Origin: Vicingus sp036171675
Lineage (GTDB): Bacteria; Bacteroidota; Bacteroidia; Flavobacteriales_E; Vicingaceae
Assembly (NCBI GenBank): GCA_036171675.1
Contig: JAVHRO010000121.1
Span: 1-64,000, forward strand
DNA: 64,000 nucleotides
Reading direction: 5' to 3'
Numbering within the stretch: the stretch's first letter is position 1; each line of letters opens with the position of its first letter. The notes beneath the pieces are model-generated. The model was given only the letters and a program-made list of their open reading frames with translations. It was not told the DNA's origin and searched no databases. Positions 16,844 through 25,693 of this stretch are shown in pieces. Both the position numbers and the translations under genes were made by a program.

Positions 16844-18082
16844 ATGGAAAGTTTAAGCTTAATAGACTCGTTTCAGGAATTCAAAGAATTCAAAGATATT
16901 GATAGAGCTACCCTAATGAGTATTTTAGAAAGTGTTTTTAGAAGCACAATAAAAAGGAGATTTGGCGATGATTCCAATTTCGACTTTATCGTAAATGTGG
17001 ATAAAGGTGACCTTGAGATATGGCGTAACCGAGAAATAGTTCCTGATGGTGAAGTAGAAGATGAAAACAAAGAAATAGCCTATTCTGATGCTATAAAAAT
17101 TGAACCTGATTTTGAAATAGGTGAAGAAGTATCTGAAGAAGTAAAAATGAATGATTTTGGACGTAGAGCAGTATTATCTCTTCGTCAAAATTTAATGTCG
17201 AAGGTGCTTGAATTAGAAAAAGACAATCTGTATAAACAATATAAAGATCGAGTTGGAGAATTAATTACTGGAGAAATTTATCAAGTGTGGAAAAGAGAAA
17301 TTCTTATTTTGGATGATGAAAACAATGAATTAATTTTACCTAAAAATGAGCAAATAAATAGTGATAGATATAAAAAAGGTGATACCGTAAGAGCCGTTGT
17401 AGTTCGAGTAGAAATGAAAAACAACAAACCGCTAATTATCTTATCTCGAACATCGCCTTTATTTTTAGAAAGATTGTTTGAACTTGAAGTTCCTGAAATT
17501 TATGATGGACTTATTACCATTAAAAAAATTGTTCGTGAACCAGGAGAAAGAGCCAAAGTAGCTGTAGAATCATATGATGATAGAATAGATCCAGTAGGAG
17601 CTTGTGTTGGTATGAAAGGGGCTAGAATACATGGTATTGTTAGAGAATTACGTAATGAAAACATTGATGTAATTAACTATACCACAAATACCGATTTATA
17701 CATTCAGCGAGCATTAAGCCCAGCAAAAATTACGGCAATTAAATTAGATAGAGAAACCAATAGAGCTGAAGTATTTTTAAAGCCAGATCAAGTTTCACTT
17801 GCAATTGGTAAAGGCGGGCATAATATTAAATTAGCTGGCAAACTAGTTGGCTTTGAAATAGATGTTTACCGTGATATGGAAAATGACGTAGATGATGTTG
17901 CATTGGATGATTTCTCTGATGAAATAGAAGCATGGGTTATTGCAGAGCTTAAATCTATCGGTTGTGATTCGGCAAAAAGTGTGTTGGAATTATCGGTAGA
18001 AGAATTAGTAAAACGAACAGATTTGGAAATTGAAACCGTAGAAGATGTAATGAGTATTCTACGTGCAGAATTTGAAAATTAA
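16844..18082 (+). CDS. nusA: Transcription termination/antitermination factor NusA
   Basis: A 412-residue protein. The N-terminal RNA polymerase-binding domain (about 1-130) is followed by an S1 domain (about 135-200, ELITGEIYQVWKREILIL) and two KH domains (about 230-350) with DPVGACVGMKGARI and the GKGGHNIKLA loop. The last 60 residues form a short helix-hairpin-helix-type region (CDSAKSVLELSVEEL) without the extra C-terminal acidic repeats of enteric NusA. It modulates pausing, termination and antitermination. It lies 7 bases after rimP and 99 bases before infB, with a terminator-like hairpin in that gap. Confidence 0.95.
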   Translation: MESLSLIDSFQEFKEFKDIDRATLMSILESVFRSTIKRRFGDDSNFDFIVNVDKGDLEIWRNREIVPDGEVEDENKEIAYSDAIKIEPDFEIGEEVSEEVKMNDFGRRAVLSLRQNLMSKVLELEKDNLYKQYKDRVGELITGEIYQVWKREILILDDENNELILPKNEQINSDRYKKGDTVRAVVVRVEMKNNKPLIILSRTSPLFLERLFELEVPEIYDGLITIKKIVREPGERAKVAVESYDDRIDPVGACVGMKGARIHGIVRELRNENIDVINYTTNTDLYIQRALSPAKITAIKLDRETNRAEVFLKPDQVSLAIGKGGHNIKLAGKLVGFEIDVYRDMENDVDDVALDDFSDEIEAWVIAELKSIGCDSAKSVLELSVEELVKRTDLEIETVEDVMSILRAEFEN

Positions 18083-18088
18083 TAATAT

Positions 18089-18124
18089 CTCAAGTTAAGA
18101 AATTAATTCTTAGCTTGAGTTTTT
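18089..18124 (+). terminator. Terminator-like hairpin between nusA and infB
   Basis: A 13-bp stem (18089-18101 with 18107-18119, one G-U pair) of CTCAAGTTAAGAA / TTCTTAGCTTGAG, followed by five Ts. It looks like an intrinsic terminator inside what is normally one operon. A second short inverted repeat (GGAG...CTCC) follows at about 18126-18140. Confidence 0.75.
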
Positions 18125-18181
18125 CTGGAGTATAAATCTCCACAACAAAATATCGTTGATATTTAAAAAGAGTAAAATAAT

Positions 18182-20854
18182 ATGTCTGACGGAACAACAG
18201 TAAAAAGATTAAGTAAAGTAGCTAGAGAGTTTAACGTAGGAATAAACACTTTAGTGGATTTTCTTTCATCAAAAGGTGTTCAAATAGAAAATAATCCTAA
18301 CTCAAAAATTGATGAAAATGCGTATCGAATTTTGTTAGGCGAATTTCAATCTGAAAAAAGTGTAAAAGAGGAATCAAAATTGGTTTCAATTGGAACCCAA
18401 AAAGAAACTATATCACTTGAAGGACACGATGTTAAACCAGCTGAAAAAATTGAGGTTAAACACACAGAGCCTACACCGCAACCATCAATTAAAGAAACTC
18501 CTAAAGAGGAAGAAATAAAAGTAGTGGGTAGAATTGATCTTTCTGCGTTAAATTTAAAAACTCGTCCTGATAAAAAAGTAAAAATAAAAGAAGAGCCAAT
18601 TGCTCCAGCGCCGATAGAAGAATCACCTATTGCAGTCGTTGAAGAAAAAGTAGAGCAAAAAACGAATGTTCGTGAGGAAATTGAGACACGTTATGAAAAA
18701 ATTGCTTCACCAAAAATTCTAGGAAAAATTGAATTACCTGTAGAACGCAAGATTGAGAAAAAACCTACTCCAGCCATACCAAATACTAATAATGGCGATA
18801 AAAAACCAGTAAATAACCAACAAGATTTAAACAAGAAGAAGAGAAAAAGGATAGAACGTAAAATTGATGTAAATACTACACAAAAGAAACCACCTTTTAA
18901 AGGAGCGACTACCAATGCTGGAAAAGTTGAACGAAAAGCAGAGCTTACAGAACAGCAAATTCAGGATCAGATTAAAGAAACTCTTGCTAAATTAACTAGT
19001 GGAGGTGGTAAAAGTAAAGCATCGAAATATCGTAGAGAAAAACGTCAAGCCGTTAGTGAACAAACTCAAAAAGATGTTGAACAATCAGAAGTAGATAAAA
19101 AAACGCTAAAAGCCACTGAATTTGTTTCGGTTAGCGAAATAGCAAAGATGATGGATATTGGCGTTAACGACATTATCGGTGCGTGTATGAGTCTTGGTAT
19201 GTTTGTTTCAATTAATCAACGACTAGATGCCGAAACCATTGCAATCATTGCTGAAGAATATGGTTTTAAAGTGGAATTTGTTTCGGCAATTGAAGAAACA
19301 GAAACACTTTTAGAAATAAAAGACGATGAAAAAGATTTAACTGAAAGATCACCAATTGTAACCGTAATGGGGCATGTAGATCATGGTAAAACTTCATTAT
19401 TGGATTATATCCGAAAAGCGAATGTGATAGCTGGAGAAGCTGGTGGAATTACACAGCATATTGGCGCCTATTCAGTGGAACTTAAGAATGGAAAAAAAGT
19501 TACTTTCTTAGATACACCTGGTCACGAAGCCTTTACAGCCATGCGTGCTAGGGGTGCTCAAGTTACTGACGTTGTAATTGTTGTAATTGCCGCTGATGAT
19601 AGCGTAATGCCTCAAACAAAAGAAGCAATAAATCATGCTCAGGCAGCTGGCGTACCGATAATCTTTGCAATTAATAAAATTGATAAGCCTGGTGCTAATC
19701 CAGATAAAGTTCGCGAAGAATTATCGCAAATGAATATTTTAGTTGAAGAATGGGGCGGAAAATACCAATCACAAGAAATTTCTGCTAAATTGGGAAAAGG
19801 AGTTGAAGAATTATTGGAGAAGGTAATTTTAGAAGCAGAAATGTTGGATTTAAAGGCGAACCCAGATAGAAATGCTATTGGTACTGTTATTGAATCCGAA
19901 TTAGATAAAGGAAGAGGATATGTTTCAACAATCTTAGTCCAAACAGGAAGTATGAAACTTGGTGATGCTATTTTAGCTGGTTGTTATAGTGGTAAAATTA
20001 AAGCCATGTTTAACGAACGTGGTCAAAATGTTAAATTAGCTGGACCGTCTACGCCTGTATCTATTCTTGGTTTAAATGGAGCTCCTAGTGCTGGTGATAA
20101 ATTTCATATCATGGATGATGAGAAAGCTGCTAGAGTTATTGCAGAGCGTCGTTTACAGTTACAAAGAGAACAAGGTGTTCGAACTCAAAAACATATTACA
20201 CTTGACGAAATTGGTAGACGACTAGCAATTGGTGACTTTAAAGAATTAAATATCATTATAAAAGGTGACGTTGATGGTTCTATCGAAGCACTTTCTGACT
20301 CGTTACAGAAATTATCAACTGATCAGGTTCAGGTAAACGTAATTCATAAATCAGTTGGTCAAATTAGTGAATCTGATGTAATGTTAGCGGCAGCTTCAGA
20401 AGCCATTATTATTGGTTTCCAGGTTCGTCCCTCAGTAAATGCCCGAAAAATTGCTGAACGTGAACAAATTGATATTCGATTGTATTCTATTATTTACGAT
20501 GCAATTAACGAATTAAAAGACGCAATGGAAGGTATGTTGGCACCTAAATTCGAAGAAAAAATTGTTGCTACGGTTGAAATTAGAGAAGTATTTAAAATTT
20601 CTAAAGTGGGAACCATTGCAGGTTGTATGGTGTTAGATGGTAAAATAGATCGTAAAAACAAAATAAGATTAATCCGTGAAGGAATTGTTGTATTCACGGG
20701 TGAATTAGGTTCATTAAAACGATTTAAAGATGATGTGAAGGATGTATCGAAAGGTTATGAGTGCGGATTAAATATTAATAATTATAACGATATTAAAGAA
20801 AATGATATTGTTGAAGCCTTCGAAATGGTTGAGGTAAAACAAAAATTGAAGTAA
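18182..20854 (+). CDS. infB: Translation initiation factor IF-2
   Basis: An 890-residue GTPase that brings initiator tRNA to the 30S subunit. The N-terminal IF2_N helix (KRLSKVAREFNVGINTLVDFL) is followed by a long charged linker rich in Lys, Glu and Pro (about 60-310) and a second IF2_N-like segment (about 315-370). The GTP-binding domain has G1 GHVDHGKT near residue 397, then DTPGHEAF and NKIDKPGAN. Domains II, III and C2 follow to the end (VEAFEMVEVKQKLK). The length is normal for the phylum. It is the last gene of the rimP-nusA-infB cluster, with a bidirectional terminator after it. Confidence 0.96.
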   Translation: MSDGTTVKRLSKVAREFNVGINTLVDFLSSKGVQIENNPNSKIDENAYRILLGEFQSEKSVKEESKLVSIGTQKETISLEGHDVKPAEKIEVKHTEPTPQPSIKETPKEEEIKVVGRIDLSALNLKTRPDKKVKIKEEPIAPAPIEESPIAVVEEKVEQKTNVREEIETRYEKIASPKILGKIELPVERKIEKKPTPAIPNTNNGDKKPVNNQQDLNKKKRKRIERKIDVNTTQKKPPFKGATTNAGKVERKAELTEQQIQDQIKETLAKLTSGGGKSKASKYRREKRQAVSEQTQKDVEQSEVDKKTLKATEFVSVSEIAKMMDIGVNDIIGACMSLGMFVSINQRLDAETIAIIAEEYGFKVEFVSAIEETETLLEIKDDEKDLTERSPIVTVMGHVDHGKTSLLDYIRKANVIAGEAGGITQHIGAYSVELKNGKKVTFLDTPGHEAFTAMRARGAQVTDVVIVVIAADDSVMPQTKEAINHAQAAGVPIIFAINKIDKPGANPDKVREELSQMNILVEEWGGKYQSQEISAKLGKGVEELLEKVILEAEMLDLKANPDRNAIGTVIESELDKGRGYVSTILVQTGSMKLGDAILAGCYSGKIKAMFNERGQNVKLAGPSTPVSILGLNGAPSAGDKFHIMDDEKAARVIAERRLQLQREQGVRTQKHITLDEIGRRLAIGDFKELNIIIKGDVDGSIEALSDSLQKLSTDQVQVNVIHKSVGQISESDVMLAAASEAIIIGFQVRPSVNARKIAEREQIDIRLYSIIYDAINELKDAMEGMLAPKFEEKIVATVEIREVFKISKVGTIAGCMVLDGKIDRKNKIRLIREGIVVFTGELGSLKRFKDDVKDVSKGYECGLNINNYNDIKENDIVEAFEMVEVKQKLK

Positions 20855-20877
20855 AATAATTAGTTTAAATCAAAAAA

Positions 20878-20912
20878 AATAACCTAAAAGAAACCTTTAG
20901 GTTATTTTTTTT
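20878..20912. terminator. Bidirectional terminator after infB
   Basis: AATAACCTAAA / TTTAGGTTATT stem (20878-20888 with 20896-20906), flanked by A and T runs. It overlaps the stop codon of the convergent minus-strand gene. Confidence 0.8.
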
Positions 20913-21900
20913 GATTTAGTACATCATATAATTCTTTAGGAAACTCTTGTGCATTTGCCCAAAATTCGAGTTCAATAGAGCAAAGCCCAACAGATTTTCT
21001 ACGTATGTTTAGCTCTTCTGGTTTATCAATGCAATTGGCTATTTTAGCACAATATGAGGTTTTAAAAATAGTAAAGTAGATTTGAGGTTGAGCTAACGCT
21101 GTTTTTGAAATGTCGGTTAAATAAGCGAGATAATAGGGAGGAAGATTCCCTAACACCATCTCCTTTTTAATTTGTTGTACGATGGGTTCCCAAATACAAT
21201 TTACCTGAAATAATTCGTCAATTTTTTGATTTTTGTATTTTAGCATAAACATCGCAGTATTAGATGCGTCGCCTACTTTTTCTTGTGTTGGGAATCCTTT
21301 GTCAATAATTAATTGAGCAAGTTTGAAGAAATTAATTGAATCTTGTTTAATCTCTGCTTTCCATTGGTCCAATGAATCTTTAGTCTCAAACTCTTCATAA
21401 ACCTCATCGCCATCAATAACTGTTACTTTAAATTTTCGTGTAGTTAAACTTGCCTTTTGTAATTCAACAATTTGTTTATAATAAACGGAATCTATTTTTA
21501 TTTTAAGTTCTTCCTCAAGTGATACATTGTGCCATTTATCGTAATTTACATTAAAAATTAAATACAAATGATTTTCTCGAAATTTATCCAAATCGTACAT
21601 GTTTTCAACCTGTTGTTTGGTGATGCCTTTTTTCACTGCTTTTTCTAAATAAAACAATGTTTTATCGAATTGGTTATTCAGTGAATACGCTCTGGCGAAG
21701 AAAAATAATTCGTCTTTTTTAACAAATTTATTGTCTTTTAACGAATCAATAGTTTCGACGGCTTTATAGTAGATGCCTCTGTTATAATTGCCAGTTGTTG
21801 TTTTATAAAAAGTATCGAAACGGTAATGTTCTTCAATAAAATTTTGAGCGTTTAAATATGGTGTTGTTATGAGAATAATAAACAAGAAGAGGCTTTTCAT
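20902..21900 (-). CDS. Secreted hypothetical protein, TPR-like and DUF6624-like
   Basis: A 332-residue protein with a signal peptide (1-18, LNAQ). Residues about 35-120 are helical with a TPR-like spacing (DELFFFARAYSLNNQFDKTLFYLEKAVKKG). The C-terminal half contains DKGFPTQEKVGDAS and YLAYLTDISKTALAQPQIY, which I recall as the pattern of the DUF6624 family. The function of that family is unknown. No catalytic motif was recognised. It stands alone between the infB terminator and the TonB-receptor terminator. Confidence 0.5.
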   Translation of the reverse strand: MKSLFLFIILITTPYLNAQNFIEEHYRFDTFYKTTTGNYNRGIYYKAVETIDSLKDNKFVKKDELFFFARAYSLNNQFDKTLFYLEKAVKKGITKQQVENMYDLDKFRENHLYLIFNVNYDKWHNVSLEEELKIKIDSVYYKQIVELQKASLTTRKFKVTVIDGDEVYEEFETKDSLDQWKAEIKQDSINFFKLAQLIIDKGFPTQEKVGDASNTAMFMLKYKNQKIDELFQVNCIWEPIVQQIKKEMVLGNLPPYYLAYLTDISKTALAQPQIYFTIFKTSYCAKIANCIDKPEELNIRRKSVGLCSIELEFWANAQEFPKELYDVLNQKK

Positions 21901-21931
21901 ATAATCAAATGTAGCGATAATTTTAAAACAA

Positions 21932-21958
21932 AAAACGCCCCTTAAAAAGGAGCGTTTT
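21932..21958 (-). terminator. Terminator of the TonB receptor gene
   Basis: AAAACGCxCCTT / AAGGxGCGTTTT stem with one mismatch. On the minus strand it is followed by a T-rich run, about 30 bases after the receptor stop codon. Confidence 0.75.
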
Positions 21959-21987
21959 AAAGTTTAACCTATCAAAATTAAACCAAA

Positions 21988-24429
21988 CTAAAACTTAAAA
22001 GTAAGTCCCACTAAGAAGTTAGTACCCGCTTGAGGGTAGTAAAAGTTTTCTGTTATTAATCCATCGTACAAATAGCTGTAAGTGTAACCGTTGCTACTGT
22101 ATAGGTTGTTAAATAAATTATTTACCAATAGGTTAAACGAAATTTCTCTCATTTTTTTAGGAAAAATACTATAGCTTAATCTACCATCAACAGTTTGATA
22201 TGCCTCGATAACTCTTTTATCGTTGCTAGTATTATCTAAAAATTGTTTGTCCACATATTTACTTTGTAGCATCAAACTCAATGTTTTCAATGGTTTATAC
22301 TCAATTCCGGCAGAAGCAATTACGTTTGGTGAAAACGCAATATCAGTATTTTTATAGTGATTTTCAACCACATCATAGCCGTTGGTATAATCGTATAGCA
22401 CTTCAGTAAATTTGTCTATTTTGTTTTGTGATAGCGTGGTATTAAAGTTAAACGATACTTTTTTGCTAATTAAGAAATTGCCTGAAAGTTCAATTCCGGT
22501 GCGTAAACTTTTGTCTACATTAGTTCGTATTGATGAACCAACATCATTTAATTCACCTGTTAAAATCAACTGATTGGTGTAATCCATAAAGTAGAAGTTT
22601 GCTTGAATTATTGCTTTTTTTAGTTTAACATCAATTCCTGCTTCATAGTCTATCATGGTTTCGTGTTGAGGTTGTTTGTTAGTAGGATTATCTAAAAAAT
22701 CATCGCGAACGGGTTCTCTATTTCCAACACTTACTGAAGCATAGGTTCTTATTTTGTCATTAAATTGATAAGTAAGACCTCCTTTTGGATTAAAAAAAAC
22801 AAAGTTGGTGTCAATGCTTAGCTGCCTTAAATTATTATCAGTTCCTTTTGTTGAATAATTAACAGTTCTTACTTGTAAATCGGTAAATAAGGTAAGTTTG
22901 TCTAAAATCAAATAATTGATTTTCAAGTAGTTGTTTAAATCTTTTTTATTTGCGTCGCTATTATAGTATCGATAGCCTTTGCCTACATTGTTGGCAAAGC
23001 GCATCCAAATTAATTCTCCAAAATGTCTTCCATCATAATTATTATATCCCCCTCCTAAAATTATGGAAAGTTTTGAATTAGTGTAGTTTATACTGTATGT
23101 TGCTCCGTAAAAATCATTATCAAGCCATAATCTTCGTATTAAATCGGTGGTAGAAATAGTATCAGTTCCAATCACTAAATTAGCTAACCCATAATTGCTA
23201 AAAGCACCATCTTTTTTAAATTGCTCGTAATAACCTCGTCCATAGGTATAGTGTAAAGCCGCATTAGCCGATAATTTATTGGAGAACTGATGTGTAAACA
23301 ATACTTGAACATGGTCTTGGGCATAATTGTCAACTTCATTTTGATATTGATAGTAATTGTACGTTCTTCCAGCATTCAATAAGTTGTATGTTTGAACAGA
23401 ATCTAACCCATTATTTATTGCATGTGTTTCCATATCATTTTTGTTGCCGCTGATTCTACTTTCTGGCGTTCCCCACCACGATTGATAAGTAACTTCTTTT
23501 CCGGCAAAGTAGACAAGTTTTAAAGAGGTTTTATCAGCAAAATAGCCTCCCGAAAGGTAGTAACTTCTTAAATCAGAAGTAGCTCTATCAATATAGCCGT
23601 CAGATTTAAGATACGATGCTCTGGCATCAAATGCCCAATGTTCGTTAATTAAACCTGTTCCAAATTTTACGGTGTATTTTTGAGTGTTAAAAGAACCATA
23701 AGAAGTCGACAATTCTCCATAAGATTTCTCTTTTAGAGTTGTACTTTGTAAATTAACTGTTCCGCCAAAAGCTCCCGCACCATTAGTTGATGTGCCTACT
23801 CCCCTTTGTATTTGAATATTTTCAGTACTCGACGCAAAATCGGGCATATTCACCCAAAACGTACCTTGCGATTCGCCATCATTAATAGGAATACCATTAA
23901 CCGTTACATTAATTCTTGTTGCATCGGAACCACGTAAACGAAAACCTGTATATCCAACACCTGCACCAGCATCGCTCGTTGATACCATAGATACAGCGTT
24001 TTGTAATAAAAATGGAATGTCTTGCCCGAGATTGGTTTTTTCTAATTCATTAAAAGTAATGTCACTATGAGCAATAGGGGAATTTTCTTTAACTCTTGTC
24101 GCAGTTACCATAAATTCGTCGAGGGTTTGTCTACTTTCTTTTAAAACTACATTATATTCTCGGTTTTCAGTCAAATTTTCAACGGATATTAATTTGCTTT
24201 CGTACCCTATATAACTTATTTCTAAGCTATAATTACCTGTATTTAGGTTGTTCAATTTAAAATTCCCGTTGTTATCCGTTGACGTTCCTTTGTACGAATT
24301 TAAAATTTTGATAGTGGCACCTACAACAGGGTTTGACAAAGAGTCTTTAATTGTTCCGTAAACGGAATACTGAGCGATACTATTTAATGTAATAAATAGT
24401 GTGGTCGCCAAAAAAATAATTTTTTTCAT
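21988..24429 (-). CDS. TonB-dependent outer-membrane receptor, probably for thiamine
   Basis: An 813-residue active transporter. It has a signal peptide (MKKIIFLATTLF...SIAQ), a CarboxypepD_reg-like domain (about 21-100, VYGTIKDSLSNPVVGATIKI...GYESKLISV), a plug domain (about 115-225, FLLQNAVSM, TGFRLRGSDATRINVTVNGIP, GVGTSTNGAGAFGGTV) and a beta barrel ending in Phe (TNFLVGLTFKF). Start: the frame is open to an ATG at 24465, but the ATG at 24429 begins the normal signal peptide. A TPP riboswitch with its own promoter lies upstream, and the preceding genes are a PnuC-type carrier and a thiamine-binding-type protein. Thiamine (or TPP or a precursor) is therefore the inferred substrate. Confidence 0.85.
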   Translation of the reverse strand: MKKIIFLATTLFITLNSIAQYSVYGTIKDSLSNPVVGATIKILNSYKGTSTDNNGNFKLNNLNTGNYSLEISYIGYESKLISVENLTENREYNVVLKESRQTLDEFMVTATRVKENSPIAHSDITFNELEKTNLGQDIPFLLQNAVSMVSTSDAGAGVGYTGFRLRGSDATRINVTVNGIPINDGESQGTFWVNMPDFASSTENIQIQRGVGTSTNGAGAFGGTVNLQSTTLKEKSYGELSTSYGSFNTQKYTVKFGTGLINEHWAFDARASYLKSDGYIDRATSDLRSYYLSGGYFADKTSLKLVYFAGKEVTYQSWWGTPESRISGNKNDMETHAINNGLDSVQTYNLLNAGRTYNYYQYQNEVDNYAQDHVQVLFTHQFSNKLSANAALHYTYGRGYYEQFKKDGAFSNYGLANLVIGTDTISTTDLIRRLWLDNDFYGATYSINYTNSKLSIILGGGYNNYDGRHFGELIWMRFANNVGKGYRYYNSDANKKDLNNYLKINYLILDKLTLFTDLQVRTVNYSTKGTDNNLRQLSIDTNFVFFNPKGGLTYQFNDKIRTYASVSVGNREPVRDDFLDNPTNKQPQHETMIDYEAGIDVKLKKAIIQANFYFMDYTNQLILTGELNDVGSSIRTNVDKSLRTGIELSGNFLISKKVSFNFNTTLSQNKIDKFTEVLYDYTNGYDVVENHYKNTDIAFSPNVIASAGIEYKPLKTLSLMLQSKYVDKQFLDNTSNDKRVIEAYQTVDGRLSYSIFPKKMREISFNLLVNNLFNNLYSSNGYTYSYLYDGLITENFYYPQAGTNFLVGLTFKF

Positions 24430-24496
24430 TTTACATTTTTTTTGACAAACGCTGGGGCTAAACATTTGTATTGTTTAACTTTTTTTTGTTTTTCAA

Positions 24497-24599
24497 TCCT
24501 ACCTACGCCGGCATTATCCGGATCAGGTTTATTTTTCTAATTTCTTAGAAAAAATGGGTATAATCTCAGCCTGAAAAGTAAGGCACCCCAATGAGATGG
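24497..24599 (-). ncRNA. TPP riboswitch (THI element)
   Basis: Reading the minus strand, the conserved THI-box blocks appear in order: TTGGGGTGCC, GGCTGAGA, ATACCC, then AACCTGATCCGGATAATGC and CGGCGTAGG. The variable P3 arm (about 24530-24555) is an AT-rich hairpin with TTTCTAA/TTAGAAA. The order and content are those of the TPP aptamer. It lies 68 bases upstream of the TonB receptor ATG. No clear downstream terminator is visible, so control may be at translation. The P1 ends were not resolved. Confidence 0.92.
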
Positions 24600-24601
24600 T
24601 A

Positions 24602-24609
24602 CAAATGTA
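24602..24609 (-). promoter_or_regulatory. -7 element of the riboswitch/TonB receptor promoter
   Basis: TACATTTG on the minus strand, ending a few bases before the aptamer. The same octamer is found at rpsT and tRNA-Glu. Transcription would start near the first base of the aptamer, so the riboswitch would control only the receptor. No good -33 TTTG is visible. Confidence 0.5.
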
Positions 24610-24613
24610 AAAC

Positions 24614-25129
24614 TTATATTAAACTATCTACTATTTCGACACACTTTTTTATTCGAGCTTCAAGATTTCCAGAAATGATATAATAATTGAACTTATTTTG
24701 TTGAAGTATTTCTAAGTATTGTTTAAAAATTCGTTGACGATCTTTAAGGTTAGGATGTTCTCTTAATGGATCTGCATGCCAAGGAATGTCAATGTCGCAT
24801 AGGAAGAAAATTTTATCTTTTGACGAATCTATTTCCTTTTCTATCCAATCTATTTGTTTGTTGTATTTTTCATGAATCCACACTTTAAAAACGGTTAGGT
24901 CAGTATCTAAAAAGAGATGTTTTGATTTTGAACTATCGGCTTCATTTTCTTTTTTTAGCTGAAGTTGAGCCATTTTCAATACATCATCAAACTCGTATGG
25001 TTTGCCTAATTTTTCTAAATACTCACGAGCGTATTCTTTTACCCAAGTGGTATTATAATGTTGAGCTAATAAGTTTGTGAGCGTTGATTTTCCTGTAGAT
25101 TCGGGTCCTGTTAATACAATTTTTTTCAT
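24614..25129 (-). CDS. NadR-like P-loop kinase
   Basis: A 171-residue protein with a Walker A loop GPESTGKSTL near its N terminus (about 7-16), then WVKEYAREYL, a FLDTDLTVFKVW strand resembling Walker B, and a CDIDIPWHADPLREHP loop. This is the pattern of the NadR ribosylnicotinamide kinase domain (AAA_28-type). Start: the ATG at 25129 forms an ATGA overlap with the stop of the PnuC-type gene and leaves the P-loop at the expected distance. Known: NadR kinases trap nicotinamide riboside brought in by PnuC. Inferred: here, next to a thiamine-binding-type gene and a TPP riboswitch, it may phosphorylate thiamine instead. Nicotinamide riboside remains the alternative. Confidence 0.7.
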   Translation of the reverse strand: MKKIVLTGPESTGKSTLTNLLAQHYNTTWVKEYAREYLEKLGKPYEFDDVLKMAQLQLKKENEADSSKSKHLFLDTDLTVFKVWIHEKYNKQIDWIEKEIDSSKDKIFFLCDIDIPWHADPLREHPNLKDRQRIFKQYLEILQQNKFNYYIISGNLEARIKKCVEIVDSLI

Positions 25130-25689
25130 TTTTTTATTAAGGTTAATTTTCTCCATTGATAATAACCATAAATAGCAATAAATGAATACGAAAACATGAG
25201 CAGGGCATAAATTTCTAATCCTCTAATAAAGTAAAGATAAGTGGAAACTAAATCAATAATAACCCAATAAATCCAATTAGCAATCCATTTCTTTGCCGTT
25301 AAATAGGTGGCTATAAAGCTAAAAATAGTAGTAAATGAATCGGTTAATGGCTTTTGGGAAGCTACGAAAAATGTGCTTATAATTGAATAAAGCATAAATG
25401 ATAAAAAAACACCTAAAGCAATAATTATTAAATTTTTTATCCAACCAAAATGATAAACTTCGTTATGTTTAACCTGATTTTTCCAGGTTATCCAACCATA
25501 AATACCAGCAATTACATAGAAAAGATTTAAAACAGCTTCACCATACAATTTTGCATAAATAATGAATAGATAAATACTCAAAGCAGAACCCAAAATACCA
25601 AAAATCCAACACCAGTTGCTATTTTTGGCTGCAAGAATAACATATACAATGCCTAGAATTACAGCAATAATTTCGAGCAATAATGCCAT
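25126..25689 (-). CDS. PnuC-type vitamin transporter (PnuT candidate)
   Basis: A 187-residue integral membrane protein with about seven hydrophobic segments and the PnuC-family features NWCWIFGILGS, FYVIAGIYGWITW and, near the end, YFIRGLEIYALLMFSYSFIAIYGYYQWRK. The PnuC family carries nicotinamide riboside, and the PnuT subgroup is assigned to thiamine by its association with TPP riboswitches. The context favours thiamine. It is translationally coupled to the downstream kinase (4-base overlap) and lies 4 bases after the small thiamine-binding-type gene. Confidence 0.8.
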   Translation of the reverse strand: MALLLEIIAVILGIVYVILAAKNSNWCWIFGILGSALSIYLFIIYAKLYGEAVLNLFYVIAGIYGWITWKNQVKHNEVYHFGWIKNLIIIALGVFLSFMLYSIISTFFVASQKPLTDSFTTIFSFIATYLTAKKWIANWIYWVIIDLVSTYLYFIRGLEIYALLMFSYSFIAIYGYYQWRKLTLIKK

Positions 25690-25693
25690 TATA

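Noticed and set aside
24440..24599. Pairing of a downstream CCCCA with the aptamer's TGGGG as an expression platform
   Set aside because: Only five pairs, and the CCCCA lies within a region that may be translated. It was too weak to claim a mechanism.
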